In this document: piece by piece, positions 50,200 through 63,200 of the stretch | How the letters are laid out: each line of letters begins with the position of its first letter | Numbering within the stretch: position 1 is the stretch's first letter | DNA from: Scatophagus argus | Lineage: Eukaryota > Chordata > Actinopteri > Scatophagidae | Length of the DNA: 64,000 nucleotides | Direction: 5' to 3' | NCBI RefSeq assembly: GCF_020382885.2 | Contig: NC_058501.1 | Coordinates: 12,559,501-12,623,500 of the forward strand | Made by a program: the position numbers and the translations under genes | The notes under the pieces: model-generated | Told to the model about the DNA's origin: nothing | The model's database searches: none | Seen by the model: only the letters and a program-made list of their open reading frames with translations

Positions 50200-53100
50200 G
50201 TGAGTATCGCTCCGTTTGTTTTTATTTTCAAGTTTGTTTATTTTTTTCAAGTTGGAATTTTGTTTTAATTGTGACGTTTCGGTTAATTTGTCGCTGTCGC
50301 GGATGTTAAGTGATGGGTTAGGCTGAGTCTAAGTACGCCACTGAGTTTTATGCCTCGCTGAGCTTATTTTTCATGAATACATTTTATTTTTACTTGTTTA
50401 TTAAGTTTATGTTGGACGCAATACCAAACGTTTTTTTCCCCAACTACCCCACCTCTGTGACTTTTTAAAACAGCATATGCTACATCAGGACATGAAAATT
50501 ACCTTTGTAAGTTGAAAATTTGTCTCTTCCACCGAAAGTTCTCCGTAGGCCCGTCTCTACTCATTTCCACTTGGGGGTTTCCGCGCCGTCAGAAAACCCA
50601 AATGCGTTATTTCCAGCCTGTAGCATGACGTTTCCTTTCTCAGACCAGAAACAGCTCAATTGAGTGTTAATTCAATTATCGTTTTTTTTTTTTTTTTTTG
50701 GCGTCTCTTTGTGGTTTCAATAAATACTCATGGGTGGTGACACATAAACACGTGTCCCCCTTCTTTAGTCACACGCATGGTTGTGTCTTTACTGCTTTGT
50801 TGTGTCTCCTTTGTTTCGCGCAGACGTGAAAACAAGTTCAGTTGGCACCCAGCGTGAATATCGACAAAAGCAGATTTTAAGACCTAAAACGGGTCAGACA
50901 TCTTCATCTGAGGGCCCTGTCTGTTTGTCAGTCACATTACCCAACCACTGTGTGAACCTGTTTACACTAACTGTGATGTGACAGGCTGTTTGGCCTAGCT
51001 GGGGGACAGAGACATGATGTTATGGCATGTTAAACACGCTGAGCATACCTACATCTACAAACTGTTGTGGTGTAATTTTGTGACAAAGTGTGTGATGTGC
51101 TAAAGAATGTAGTATGCAGAACCGTGTGGCAACATGAAGTAGTCATGCTGTGTTGTGATTAAGGTGGTACATCTGTAAGAGAGCCTGTGAACTCTGTCTG
51201 TGTAAACCTAAAAGGAGCGCTTCACTGTAACCTTGCATAAAACTATTAGTTTTTAACAAACAAAGGCTAAAAAATAATGGTGTCCGAGATTAGTAAGCAA
51301 AATTGGAAAACGGGCCTACGGAAGAGAAATAATGATGTAATTTGTCTATAGGGAATTATTAAAATAAAAGTGGAAAAGCCCCAAGATGACCTAAGAGTTA
51401 GGAACCAGCTGGTACGGAGGAATGAAACATGATACCTGGAAAGGTCCTTGCTAACCCAGGTTGAAAAAATTCCTAATGGTGTAATGAGTGAAGACTGATG
51501 TGATGTTTAGGGGATGAACAATAGGTGTGGATAAGTCCAAATCCCAGAGGTATAAAAGCAGAAGACACCAGTCATTCTGGTTCAGAGCCCTTCATGTGTG
51601 CCTTGCGTGCATGTTGAACTGTTCTCCTTTTCTGTCGACATTAAAGACTCTGCTGCTCAAACTCCTGACTCCCGTTGAAGGTTCTATTGAACTCCAAGAA
51701 GAAGAAGATTTTCCTGAACAATAGAACTCAGCTAAAACCACACTGTTAAGAAAGGATTCAGCAATACACACCAACATTTGAACATGGTGTCATAGTATTA
51801 CCAGAGGGGGCAATGCCCGAGTCCAAAACTGGGTCAAGTTGTTGTTTCCAGGAGCAAAATCAAAACCGTATCAGCAGGTTGTGTGATGGTGGCAGCAGGT
51901 CCCTGTTACAAACACACGGACATGAAACACAGTGCGCAGAGTCTACCAGAGAAATCAAACTCTATCGGTGGTGTCAATGTCTGTGGGTTCCTCTGTTATC
52001 TGGAAACATTTATCATTAATTTGGTTTGATGCAAGATGGTGAAAATATGACTCATTTTGGCTGGCTTTAATTTCATACATTATGGTGAATCAATAGTGAT
52101 ATGTGGGATGTTGTCAGTTGACCACTTTGCCACAGGGCCAAGAATTATAATCCGCGGAATTTATTTGTTTGTATTATAAAGTGACCACCACAACAGGACA
52201 TCTACTAAAAGCTCTGTCAGTCAAAACACCTTATCTGTTTTGAATTCCTGAGGCGTCTTTTTAAATGTGGCATTTGGAGGAATTCAAGTACAAGGTTGCT
52301 TTAACATTCCTCACAGTTGCAGCAGAAATCTGAAACAGCAGAACCAACTAGAAAAAAATGCCTCTGTCCATATCTGTGTGTGTGTGTGTGTGTGTCAGAC
52401 AAAGTGACATCCTGTAGGTTGTGTTGCAAGATTTATAACCTTTTGCTGGTTGAGACTGTTGGAATGAGCATTTGGTTGCTGAGTGATGGAAAGCCAAACA
52501 GAGTAATATAGCTTAGAAAACAACAACAATCAGATGAATACGTGCAATTTGACCGTGTTTACCCTGCAGACTAATAACTAACTGGATTATTAAAGCTGCT
52601 GTTTGAACATCTAAACATAAGGTTGACAACACAGAGATGCTCTCATAGTTCAAGTAATGCAAAAAATATACTTGTTGGGAGTTTAAAGTTGATTGTTGCA
52701 CCGCAGTCTCATCACTGCTTCTAAGTGGAGACCGTGGCTACGTCCTTGGGGGCAAATAATAATTTTCTCTCATAACACATTACACAGGTTGAAGCAGCAG
52801 TGGTGAGTTTAAAGCCACAATAACAAATGACTACACCTCAGTGTTCAAGGTGCGACTTTCCCGTCAGGGAAGTCAGCAGGATGTTAGCACACTGAGCATA
52901 AGTCAATTCCACTAGCAAGTCTGAACTGACCTGGCCTTTGTTCAACACACTCCTCTCTCTGGTCAGGTTGACATTGGCACCCAACCCAAACAGACACGCT
53001 ATCAGAGGATAAACAGCACAGTGAGCTCACTGGATTTGCATGTCAACATGACAGCTCTAGTTTGCATCTTGTTTGCCTGAATACAAACTTTTATCGCCTC

Positions 53101-53454
53101 AGAGCCATGTCTGTAGCTGTAAAATGCCTGGCACCCTTTTACGCACTGTTAACACAGAGCTCTCCTGAAGGTAATAATAATAGAAGGCTCAGGGGCAACT
53201 GCACAGGGAAGTGCTGTTATCGCTGCAACTGAAGTTCCTGCTGCCCCACATCTTATTGAAGGGAAGTCACAGTGTGTTACCAAAGGCTTTAATCAAGCTA
53301 CTTCTTTGCACTTGAGTTAGCAAAAAAAATATAAAAAAGTGAGCGAGGCATGTGATTACAGAGCCACATTTTTGTACTCGCATGCACAGAAAACACCAAG
53401 AGGAAATTGCTTATGACCTCAAGTCATTTTTTTTCTCCATGTATGTTTCTACAG
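50200..53454 (+). other. putative first intron of the BTG gene
   Basis: The intron is inferred from the donor at 50200 and the acceptor before the ATG exon. It holds a poly-T (50683-50699), an LTR-like segment (about 51330-51725) and a short (GT)n (52376-52396). No coding exon was recognised inside. Confidence 0.5.
51330..51725 (+). mobile_element. LTR-like sequence, possible solo LTR
   Basis: Over about 400 bp there is a TATA box (GGTATAAAAGC, about 51549), a CAGTCATTCTGG start-site-like region about 25 bp later, a poly(A) signal ATTAAAG at about 51641, and a terminal TTCCTGAACA. Promoter, short transcribed part and poly(A) signal this close together are typical of a retroviral-type LTR. 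No TG...CA borders with target duplication could be fixed, and no gag or pol sequence is nearby. A cryptic promoter of other origin is the alternative. Confidence 0.35.
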
Positions 53455-53459
53455 ACAAC

Positions 53460-55228
53460 ATGAAAAGAGAGGTGAAGGCCGGAGTCAGCTTTCTCAAACG
53501 CCTCGCTATTGCGCGTGGCAAGCTTGATGAAGCCAAAGCAGAATTGTTTGCTGAGAATCTACAGAAACTTTTATGCGCCAAATATGATGACCACTGGTAC
53601 CCTGACTCCCCCAGCAAAGGCCAGGCGTACAGGTAATTACTAGTGTAGAAAATGTACAAAGGTCATATGTGAATGCTTTTGTTTTTTCAAAGATCATAGA
53701 TGTAATACTGTCGTCTGAGATCCATATAATCTTTAATCCTTAATCTGCAGATGTATCCGGATAAATAACGGCGTGCTCTGTGATGAAGTGGTCCTAAAGG
53801 CATGCGAGGAGAGTGAGCTCACACCCAGTGAGCTAGGTCTTCCGGCTGAGATCACACTGTGGATTGACCCACTGGAGGTGTGTGCAAGGTGAGTCACCGG
53901 TTGGCCCGCTGAGGCAGAGGCAAGGAATGCGACAGTCAGACGAGCTTTAACAACAAAGAGACAGTTCTCAGTCCAGCCAACAGATATGAGTGAGTTTGAG
54001 CCGGGATATGTTTTGTGAAACGAAGAACAAGAACTCGTGGGCACTGAAACCTAAGAATATGGCTGATGCTGAAATTAAAAACGACTTGTGTGTCGTTTAT
54101 AATAATCCACTTTCTCTTCACAGATCTGGAGAGAACAGCAGGCCCTTCACAATAGCCTGTTTCGAAGAGGAAGACGAGGAGGACGCTAAGGGAGAACAGA
54201 ATGACTCCTCCGTGGACTCCGTAAATCTTGACACGTCAGATTACCACTCTGCTACCTCTTCAGATTGTGGTTCCACTGCGTCAAGCGACACAGAGGAGGA
54301 TGCAAAAGATGACGAGAAGGAGGTTGCCAAGAAGGACACGGCAGAAGGCGACACCTACACCATAGTAATGGTGCCCAGGATTCGGAAGCGTTACGCTGAA
54401 AGAATAAATAAGGTCAAATACGTCAGAAATATGGTAATTATTTTTCATCCTCTCTCTCTTTTTGGACCGTCTGTTGCTCTCTCACAATTACATGATAAGG
54501 CTGCTGATATTTTGCTGTCAAGAAATCCCATGAAAAAGACGAACAAAGAAAAAACTATTTTGTTTTTAATCCTACGAGAACATACTGTCTGTGTATCCAC
54601 ACTCTGACATAATTTATTCCTCTGTGGCCACAGAGTTTCAGTTTTGTACAAAAACTATTAAAAACACTGGGCCACACTGATGAAGGGATGACAATGTTCT
54701 TCATTACCGTGAGCATGGCCACTGTAGTGTGAGTCAGCTTTTAAAGATGTCTTTTGCAGGGACAAAAGGGCTTGTGACTGGGTGCCACAGACAGAGTGGG
54801 GTAGTCTGAAAGCACTCAGAGAAGGACTAAGGGATTGTTCGTTTTGATGTTATTCTGGGATTTGTTGACATTGTGATTCAGTATTGCATGTTCTAGAAAG
54901 GAAAGTACCATTGATTCCTCCCATACAGACAAAGTGTATTTCACACCCTTGCTGGAAACTCTCCACCATCCCTTTCTAATGTTTTGTACTCCTTCCAATC
55001 TTCCTCTCTGTTCAGATCCCTGCAAGCCTTCAGTACGTCTACCATGCTGCACCAGTTTGGCCTCAGTACAAGAAGGGCGCTCCAGTGTTTCTGAACACTG
55101 TGTGTGTGCCTCCAGCTCCGCCGCCCTCATCCCAGCAGGTACTCGGCTACTACATTTTGCCGCAGCCGTCTCCACAGTTCATTCTGCCTCAAGCCGCTCT
55201 GCAGCCGTGGGGAGCCGTGAAGGGTTAG
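53460..55228 (+). CDS. BTG/Tob-family antiproliferative protein, BTG3/BTG4-like (four coding exons, 277 aa)
   Basis: BTG proteins bind the CNOT7/CNOT8 (Caf1) deadenylase and promote mRNA deadenylation and growth arrest. Coding exons are 53460-53632, 53751-53888, 54124-54433 and 55016-55228 (834 nt), all GT-AG and in phase. The BTG domain fills residues 1-107: box A is [20 protein letters not shown] (43-62) and box B is [19 protein letters not shown] (86-104). SKGQAYRCIR and the GLP.E.TLW.DP.EVC.R pattern favour the BTG3/4 branch, including amphibian B9.15/BTG5-type genes, over BTG1/2 or Tob. Residues about 118-180 form an acidic, Ser/Thr-rich insert ([12 protein letters not shown]), followed by a basic [15 protein letters not shown] segment and a Pro-rich C-terminus with APVWPQYKK, possibly the BTG3/4 box C. 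The orthologue cannot be fixed by eye. Confidence 0.93.
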
Positions 55229-56290
55229 ACCGTCCAGGATGTGTGGGGTGAAGGTGGATAGAGCTCCCAAGCTCCTTCAACTGAGCCATGTCACGTCAGG
55301 TCTCTGAGTTCAGCTAAACTTGGGCCAAAAAAGAACATTTGATTCCTGGTACAACCTTAAATAGTTCCCATCTTTTTCATTCCTGGTGACTTTGCATTGG
55401 TGGTTTGTACCCCACGCAGAGACACCACTAAACTTGAGTGAAAAATGTTTTTTAATCTGTCAGGTCTATACTGCTAATTATTTTTTTACTTGCTGTACGT
55501 GTGAAGAATGACTTCAGTCACTGGGTGCTAGAACTAACTCAGCAACTTGCAGCAATATCCTTAATGCCAAATAACTGTCCTTTCAGTTGTGACACTGTCA
55601 ATCTCTTTGTCTGTTCCCTCAACAAATACGATGCACAGTGTATACAACACGGTTAATCAATGTAAAATGTCATTCAGGGTTTTAAACTTTTGTAGCTAGT
55701 GTGACAATATCTGTATATTAAGAAGAGTATTTTTACTAAACTGCTTGTAAATAATACAGAACACCAACCCCACCGACTGATGCACACTTTTTAACATAAC
55801 TGTCTTTTTGTTGTAATTTATTTGGCCACCACTGGATGGCACTCAAGTCACAGCTGGAATTGTTTATATATATATATTTTTTTTTATTCACAGTGGCTGC
55901 TGTATTATTGCAAATGTAACTTCACAGAGCACAAATGGCTTGAACTTTCTGCTCTCAGTAAAATGTCTGCTGTTCCTTATTCAGGTGTATCTCTTGTATG
56001 GCTTGCGTAAAGCTGTGCCTTTTAAGTTTTTTTTATTTGTTATTTTAAATAACTTGCGATGGAAATCTGCTACAGCTATATAAATCATGAATATGTGTTT
56101 CACTCACTGTTTCTTATGTACTGTGATTATTTAAATATAATGATGCATATTTATTTGATGTCCCTGGAACTTTGATGCTTGGCTGTGTGCTTTAAACATT
56201 GTTTGTTTCATCTTTTGCATGAACTGTTTGCTTTCTTGTTGCAGTCCATTAAATCCACTCATGTCTGACATTTTCAGTTCTATTGCTTAG
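55229..56290 (+). other. probable 3'UTR of the BTG gene
   Basis: AT-rich sequence without coding potential follows the TAG stop. It includes a TATATATATATTTTTTTTT tract (about 55865) and ends at a plausible poly(A) signal, CCATTAAATCC (about 56247). AU-rich motifs such as TTATTTGTTATTTT (about 56032) and ATTTAAATATAATG occur, fitting an unstable mRNA as is usual for BTG genes. The end is inferred. Confidence 0.45.
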
Positions 56291-57246
56291 TCATTTAACC
56301 AATACTTTTGAGCGCAGAGATTCGAGCTTTAGAAGTGTTAAAAAATATTGACTTTTGACTTGTCCTAGAACACCTGTCAGTCTGAGCACTGCACTTAAAG
56401 TCATCTGGTCACTCAGAGCTGTAAGTATCAGCAGGATATTGCAGCGGAAGGACTCCTGAGTGCTTGGTGCGTCATTTAGCCCAAGGTCATGACGCTGTTC
56501 TTCCTTACAACAGGCCCAGTGAAGAGGGCGAGGGGATAGTTTGTGTCACTTTGTGTTTGGCCTGTGGAGGACTTGCAGGAAATGACAGGACATCTTGGTA
56601 TCTCTGATTATAACACGTTGGAACACAGCTGGATAAGACCAATTAATACAAGAAAAAAAGGCAACAGTTAAGCAGTTAGGGCAAGAACGGGAAGTGGGCC
56701 TTAATTTAAAAAAAGCAAGTTTTATATGAGGGCAACAGATCAGACAAGTTATGCAAAAATGAAAGATATGAGTCGCCGCCAATGTTAGTAAATTTCAATT
56801 AATGTTTTGAATTGGTTAGACCGCAAAAAGTGGCAGGATGAAGGTCGTGCTCGTCGCTGTTACCCGCAAACTAAATGAATAAAAACAGGTTGATGCATTG
56901 TATTTTTATGTTTCCAGAAAAGAAAAGCAAGTACTCATCTGTCTTGATCCCTGACAGACCAATTATAATACAAAACAGAAGAAAACACACAAACAAAACA
57001 ACAACACAGAAAGAAAGACCTTTTTTTGTAGCAGACTGACACACACTCTTCAAACACGAACCCAAGCAGACAGGCGCACATAGCTGCTGCCATTTGCAAA
57101 CAGCATCAGTGCGCGTAAGCACGCCGCGCAGGTTGGTAGGAGTGTTAAGGTGAGGGTGTAATAGAGGCCAAGTGCTTTGGCAAACCAGCAACTTCGATGA
57201 GCGACAAACGAGAGAAGGGCCTGGTAGACAGTGCGCCCATTGGACT
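56291..57246. other. short intergenic region and presumed kcnn4-like promoter/5'UTR
   Basis: No gene recognised. The last 200 bp before the ATG are GC-richer (GCACGCCGCGCAGG, about 57118-57131) and have no TATA box. An in-frame stop at about 57160 precedes the first in-frame ATG at 57247. Confidence 0.45.
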
Positions 57247-60200
57247 ATGCCTCCCCCATCTCGGGAGGAAAGCAAAGGGGAGAGCGGACAGGCAGAGGAC
57301 GCAGCAGTGGAGAGACGGACAGGCGGACGGCTCGTGTGCGCTCTGGAGATGGAGATGACAAACTACAATCTACAAGGCGACTCCAAAGTGGATTGTGTAG
57401 ATTGCGATGGTTTGCTCAATCGAAACGGCGGGAACTCGCCAAAGGTGTCCGTGCCGCTGTCACAGCGGGCAGCCCCTACGGACGGAGAAAACCTCTACAG
57501 ACTGCGAGACAGAAAGTTTTTATTAGAGCATAAAAAGCGCCTTTGCGCGTTGGCTTTGGCCACCGCTGTGTTCGGGATAGTGCTCATGATAATCCACGCC
57601 GAGACATGTTCCATTGATAAACCGGTAAGCTCCTGAGTTGAACTATATTAATGCCTGAGCCAGTGAAGAGTTGATCAACGCTGACTTCAGCGTGTTTGAA
57701 ATAACCAAATCAAAGAATTAGACTGGGAATGTTTGAAATGTGACTCTTCGGTTTTGTTGACACTTGGCTCTGACGGTGCAACTTTAAAGCGTGTTCCCCA
57801 TCTCTGTTTCCACTGCCAGTCTCAGTGTGATGCCTTCACACTAACTGAACCGAACCAAAACCTAAGACAGTGTGGCATTAGGCACTTTTGCACACACTGG
57901 ACGTTTTGACGCAGGGTTTTAGCCTACCTCTATGCAGAGTTGGACCGTAGCAATGCATGCTCTGTAAAGTCGCCAAATCTCTGATATCAACACGACCTGT
58001 GTTCGAGGCAGGGGGCGAAAAAATACAAAGGGCACCAGCTGTATGTGGTGGAACCCCAGAAAGTCATGATCCAGTTGCGTTGAAATAGTTCCAGTTAACC
58101 CGTTTTAGTTTAACCCCCCACCCCCCGCGCTTGTTTACAAATGCTCTTCTGCTGTGCTTCCCTTTAAGTCCTTGTAGTGTTTCCACTCGGGCTATCGTAG
58201 AACCAACACACACAAACTAATAGGTTTATTATTCACAGTCTAATCGTTTATGATCACATATTTCGGTGGCACAATTAGTCATAACTGGTGTTGCAGTACC
58301 ACCGCTACGTAGGCGATTCTATATGATGTCATAACAGCTTCCTTGACAGCCCAAGCGTCGTGCAGCACCACAGCAGATCCTGCACCTGGGCTTTGAACCC
58401 CTCTGACCTCCTGATTAGGTATTCCATTTCCAGACCCAGTATTTGGTAGCTCGGGCTCGTGACATTAACATGCAGATCTCAGTGGATAACAATGCCAGGC
58501 AACACAATCAACAAATTATTAACTCCCCCTGACTTCGTACAGCACACGCCAGTTCCACATGTGGAAAAAAGTTCTCATGCATGCTGCAAAACAGACCACC
58601 TCCATGCTGTGAAGTCAGTGATTGATTACAGTGTCAAACAGCCCCACATTTCTAACTCGCATCAGCTACAACCTTTTGAGAAACCTATGGAAATATGGCC
58701 TGATTTTCAAAAAAATGCCTTTAGAGAGTTGGACGTGGACAATCACGGTCATGAAATTAACAGCGCTGGAACAAATATGACATTACTATTCCAGTTTACA
58801 AATAAGAACCAAGAACAGGTGTTGTCTGTCCATTCCTAACAACAGGCATCAGCCTCAGCACCATGGAAATGCTGATGCATTGGAAAAGTACTCTCTGCCG
58901 CAGTTAAAGCATATTATTTTAAAGAGGCTGCATTGCTGATTTAACCATAGCTTATATAACCATTTTCAGCATTCATCTTTAAACTTCACGTGATCTCCAA
59001 GCGTGTGATTGTTTCGTGAATGTGGGCTGTGACATCATCTTGCTCTCCTATGGATTCATGTGACTTTTGGTTACATAGGGGATGTCTCAAAAAAGTAGCC
59101 TGTGTGCACTACAGGCTACTTTTTTGACATTATTGGTTTTGTGTGTGTGTGTTTTTTTTTTGTTTGTTTGGTGTTTTTTTTTTTTTTAAAAAAAAGCCAT
59201 TTTTAAGTTTCCTCTGGATATTTTGGAGCCGCCTAACTTGCATGCCTATCAAAGTTAACTCCAGTCTACAAAGTTATATTTTAAGATTACCTTTTCATGG
59301 TTATGCACGAAAAACAGAGCTATTTATGGAACATTTTTCCACATTTCACCTCTTCCCCTACAGCAAGATTGCTCACAGTACTTCAGGCTATCTTTCCACA
59401 TCATTTAGTGTATAATTAGAGTGTTTGCATGGATAGTCTAAAAGTCTCTGTGTCTTAAGTTAGGCTGCGATGGAGCCAGGAGTGTGCACTTTGACCTGGA
59501 TGCAACCTCGTGTGGTCTTTTCTGTGACTCTTTGATGACTTTCTGACTTCACTATTCAAACAATGTCCGTATTGAGACTGAAAAGCAGTGTGTGATCTCT
59601 AGTATCTGAAAAATAGAAAAAAAAAACCCAAAACCTTCAGGCTACCATCATTGAAATAGATTTCCTGGATATGGTCTCTTTTGCTGGGAAAATATTTATT
59701 GTATAACATTAATGTATTAACATCTTCCACATTTAGCACATCCACAATTCAGAGAAATGCTAGAGATAGATAAGGAGGAAAACATCTTTTGGTCAGACAA
59801 CTTTTACAGTTAAGGGTTTGATATGGCAACTGTGACCATTCTTTTGCAAAAATCCTTAAAACTTGATCGAAGAGTACCAAGCCTGCCATCATATGTTGTA
59901 CATAATCTCTGCATGCTTGCCTTGACTGTATTGACAGTCCAATTAATTTCTCTGCCAGTTAATTAGGTCATTATCAGGCATTTTGTGATTGGAAGAAATT
60001 AATTAATTTCAGGAGAAATTGGGCTGTATGCTGTCATGTTTTAAGTGATTGTACTGAGTGGCAGATTAACATGTTTTGGTTTTGTTTCTTTTTTTTTACT
60101 TTTTCACAGTAAAGTAAAAGTTGAAAACATCAATATGAAACTACTTTAAATTTAGGTGTTTTGGAAAACGAGCCAACATGCTGCAAAGTGGTTGCACCTC

Positions 60201-63200
60201 ACCCACACACTAAAACCTGCTTTATGACCCACATGCAAACAGACAACATTCACTTGCCTCATATGCGGTTGACTAGCATCCTGTGTGTTGTGTAATTAAG
60301 AATATAAAACACAGTCAAAACCTGTGGACTGTTGGATCATGACGATGAGCCAATGCATTTTTAGAAAATCAGCAAGAGGAGAGAGTACCAAGAGGACCAG
60401 GATGGAAAACTTGTTTGGCGAGGTGCAGTGCAGAGGTATGCTACTCATCTGTAGTCTTTGAAAGCATTTGATCTGTGGGTGTTTGGAGGTGCAGCTCACA
60501 TCAGTGCCATGAATTCACTCATCGGCACACATTCAACCAAGAAATCATTAATAACGACTGATGCAGCGTTTGTCGGATGAAGGGTCACTCTTTTGGTAGC
60601 ATTCTTACAAAATATCTGTATGGACTGTTTACTGTAGTACCCAGTAGTGATTGTGTCGAATCTGCCACCAGGTTACACGTTTTACCTGCTGTGATGTCTC
60701 CTTTTCTATGACTGTCCAGTATAGTATTCTTACAGGATGATATTTCTAAATCTTTAAGCTCATTACAGCATACCTCTAGTTCCACGAGTGACATACAAGA
60801 ATCTCCATGAAAGCTAATGAAACCACACTGACTAACCAACCAAATTAGACAACGAAAGGCAGATGCATGTATTATTTATTTTGAAGTATTTATTTATCAG
60901 AGTATATACAAACCAGACCACCATCTTATGCATTGGATTCAATGTTTAATTGTTATTATTATTATTATTATTTTTTGCCCTGCCTTGGGTGGCCTGTCCT
61001 GGTGACAGTGGCTCATTGTCGATCCAAGACTATAAGAAACAATCCGTGTTAAGGTTAACCCAACTTATTTTCACCAGGCCTGAAATGACTGTTTCCAACA
61101 GGGAAAAAAGTTACAGAAACAATTTTAGAAACTGTGCAAGAAACATGTTGTTGAACTCTGTTATGTAATGTGGTGAAATGTTGAGCTTTTGTGGGGTCTT
61201 CTAATTAGCCCTGGACGAAATACAGACATGATGTGGATGCTACGGGAGAAACTGTGGAAAATGGCGGACCTTGCCAAGGACGTCACACCACACCACCTAC
61301 ATGCTCAAGTTTCCTCAAGTTTGAAAGTTTGTAATTATCTTTTAAACCACATTATACTGCGCTTCCCGTTAAAAACGTCCATCGAGGTTGCATCAGTCGT
61401 TCTGGGATGCATGACGGGAGGGAATAGGTGCTCTGTAACCTGCTGTTGTATGGCAGATATCATAGTCTCCGGCTATCTGCTGGAATGGAAAGTATTCATT
61501 CATACAATCATGTGCAAATGAACTGTTTACTGACAATGGTTTTACAAAGTGTTCCTTCATCTGTTATCAGTGAATCTGTTTACCGGTAAGATGTTCTTCA
61601 CTGGTGTGTTTTGAACCCTCCACAACTTTCCTAGTCTTTTGTTTCCTCTGTCGCAGCTGTTTGAAATGTGTTGGGTTTTTTTTTTTAAATCTAGGATGTG
61701 TCAACAAGTACCATCAAATTATCACATTGTGTTTTATGTATGTCCATGTTCAACACAGTGTCCTAACTTTTTTGGAATCATGGGTTGTACTTACAAGCAC
61801 TCTCGTTACTGTTGAGTGCTTTCATGTAGGCTTCTTTATCACGTCACAGAATCAGTAATTACAAATTTGCACTACTGTAAGTACTGTAAGTCTCTAATGA
61901 AGCTCCTTGTGGAAAGGATTACAAAGTAGCCTCAGTCAGCTGGATATTCCATTCAAATCATCTGTTATGGAAAGAAAATGTCTGACAAAACTGTTACTAT
62001 AAAGAAAATGGGCCTCCCAAATTATGAGACAAAAAGAACAAAATATTAAGACCGATTTTCTCAATGTGGCCGAATGTTTCATCATTGTTTATACATGCAT
62101 TTTAGTCACTTGGTGTACAAAGCAAATATTGAAATGATAACAATCTCAGGGAAAAGGAGTTTTATTTTCTTTCCTATTGTTCTTTTTGCTGGAAACCACC
62201 CATTAAAAAATAAATTGATTTTAAACATCTACATTGTACAATGACTGAGCACACTGTTCACATATAAAAAATGTATGTGGGATAGTTTCTTGAAGAGAGG
62301 CTGGAAAATAAAAAATAATAAGACCTTTTACCATGATAGAGTTTAATCATTTCGTTTGGCTCTTTTGAAACTTTAAAGGTAATCTTACCTCTCCCATAAA
62401 CTCTTTTACTCTAGTTGGATATTCTGGTACTATTTCCACTCCAGTTATTACTACAGTGAACAAAGGAAACTATTCAGTCCATCAGCTATTGCAACAAACC
62501 TTGATAATGGAGAACATTAATGGAAAGAAATCAGATCTCATGTGTTACAGAAAGGCTTTTATGAAAGCCTTTTATACCTTATCTCGTTTGTCTGCGTTTC
62601 CTTCGCAGGGCTCAAGATTTGCCTTAATCCTCAACTGTTCCATCAGCCTGTCCACTGGGTGTCTCCTGGTCCTCATTATAGCTTTCCATTATAAAGACAT
62701 CAGGGTGAGTTTGCCTTTTTTTTCCCCTTTGTTTCCAACAGTTTGGATGCCCTTATTGTGATGTGCCAAGTGAGAGCCTGTGCGTGTGCATGCATGGCTG
62801 CATTGTTGATCTTCAGGGCTCAACTTGCCATGTTTTTTGCATCTCTTTTTATACCAGTTATGTTTGTTCCAAATTAGCATGGTCAGAATGATCCTTTGTT
62901 GGAGATACTTGAGGGCAGTTGTTTTAGAAGGAGCTCTCGGTCCACTGATGGTAGCCTCAACACTGATTATCTGTGTTATTTTTGCTGTATGCTTAAAAAA
63001 CCTGGGATGAAAACCTCAGCCCACACAGGCTCAATGCACAATGTTGCAGCTGCAATATTTTTCCAATCCACGTGGCTCGCTGCTGTCATGGGTGAACTTA
63101 ATATACGTGAAGGGATCTGGTTGAAATTAAACACAGTATACAGTCACTTACCCTCATACACAGTAATAGTAATAAATACGACACTACTTTTCAGAACTCA

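Noticed and set aside
57172-57246. Start of the kcnn4-like protein at 57172
   Set aside because: The codon there is GTG, not ATG; the first in-frame ATG is at 57247.
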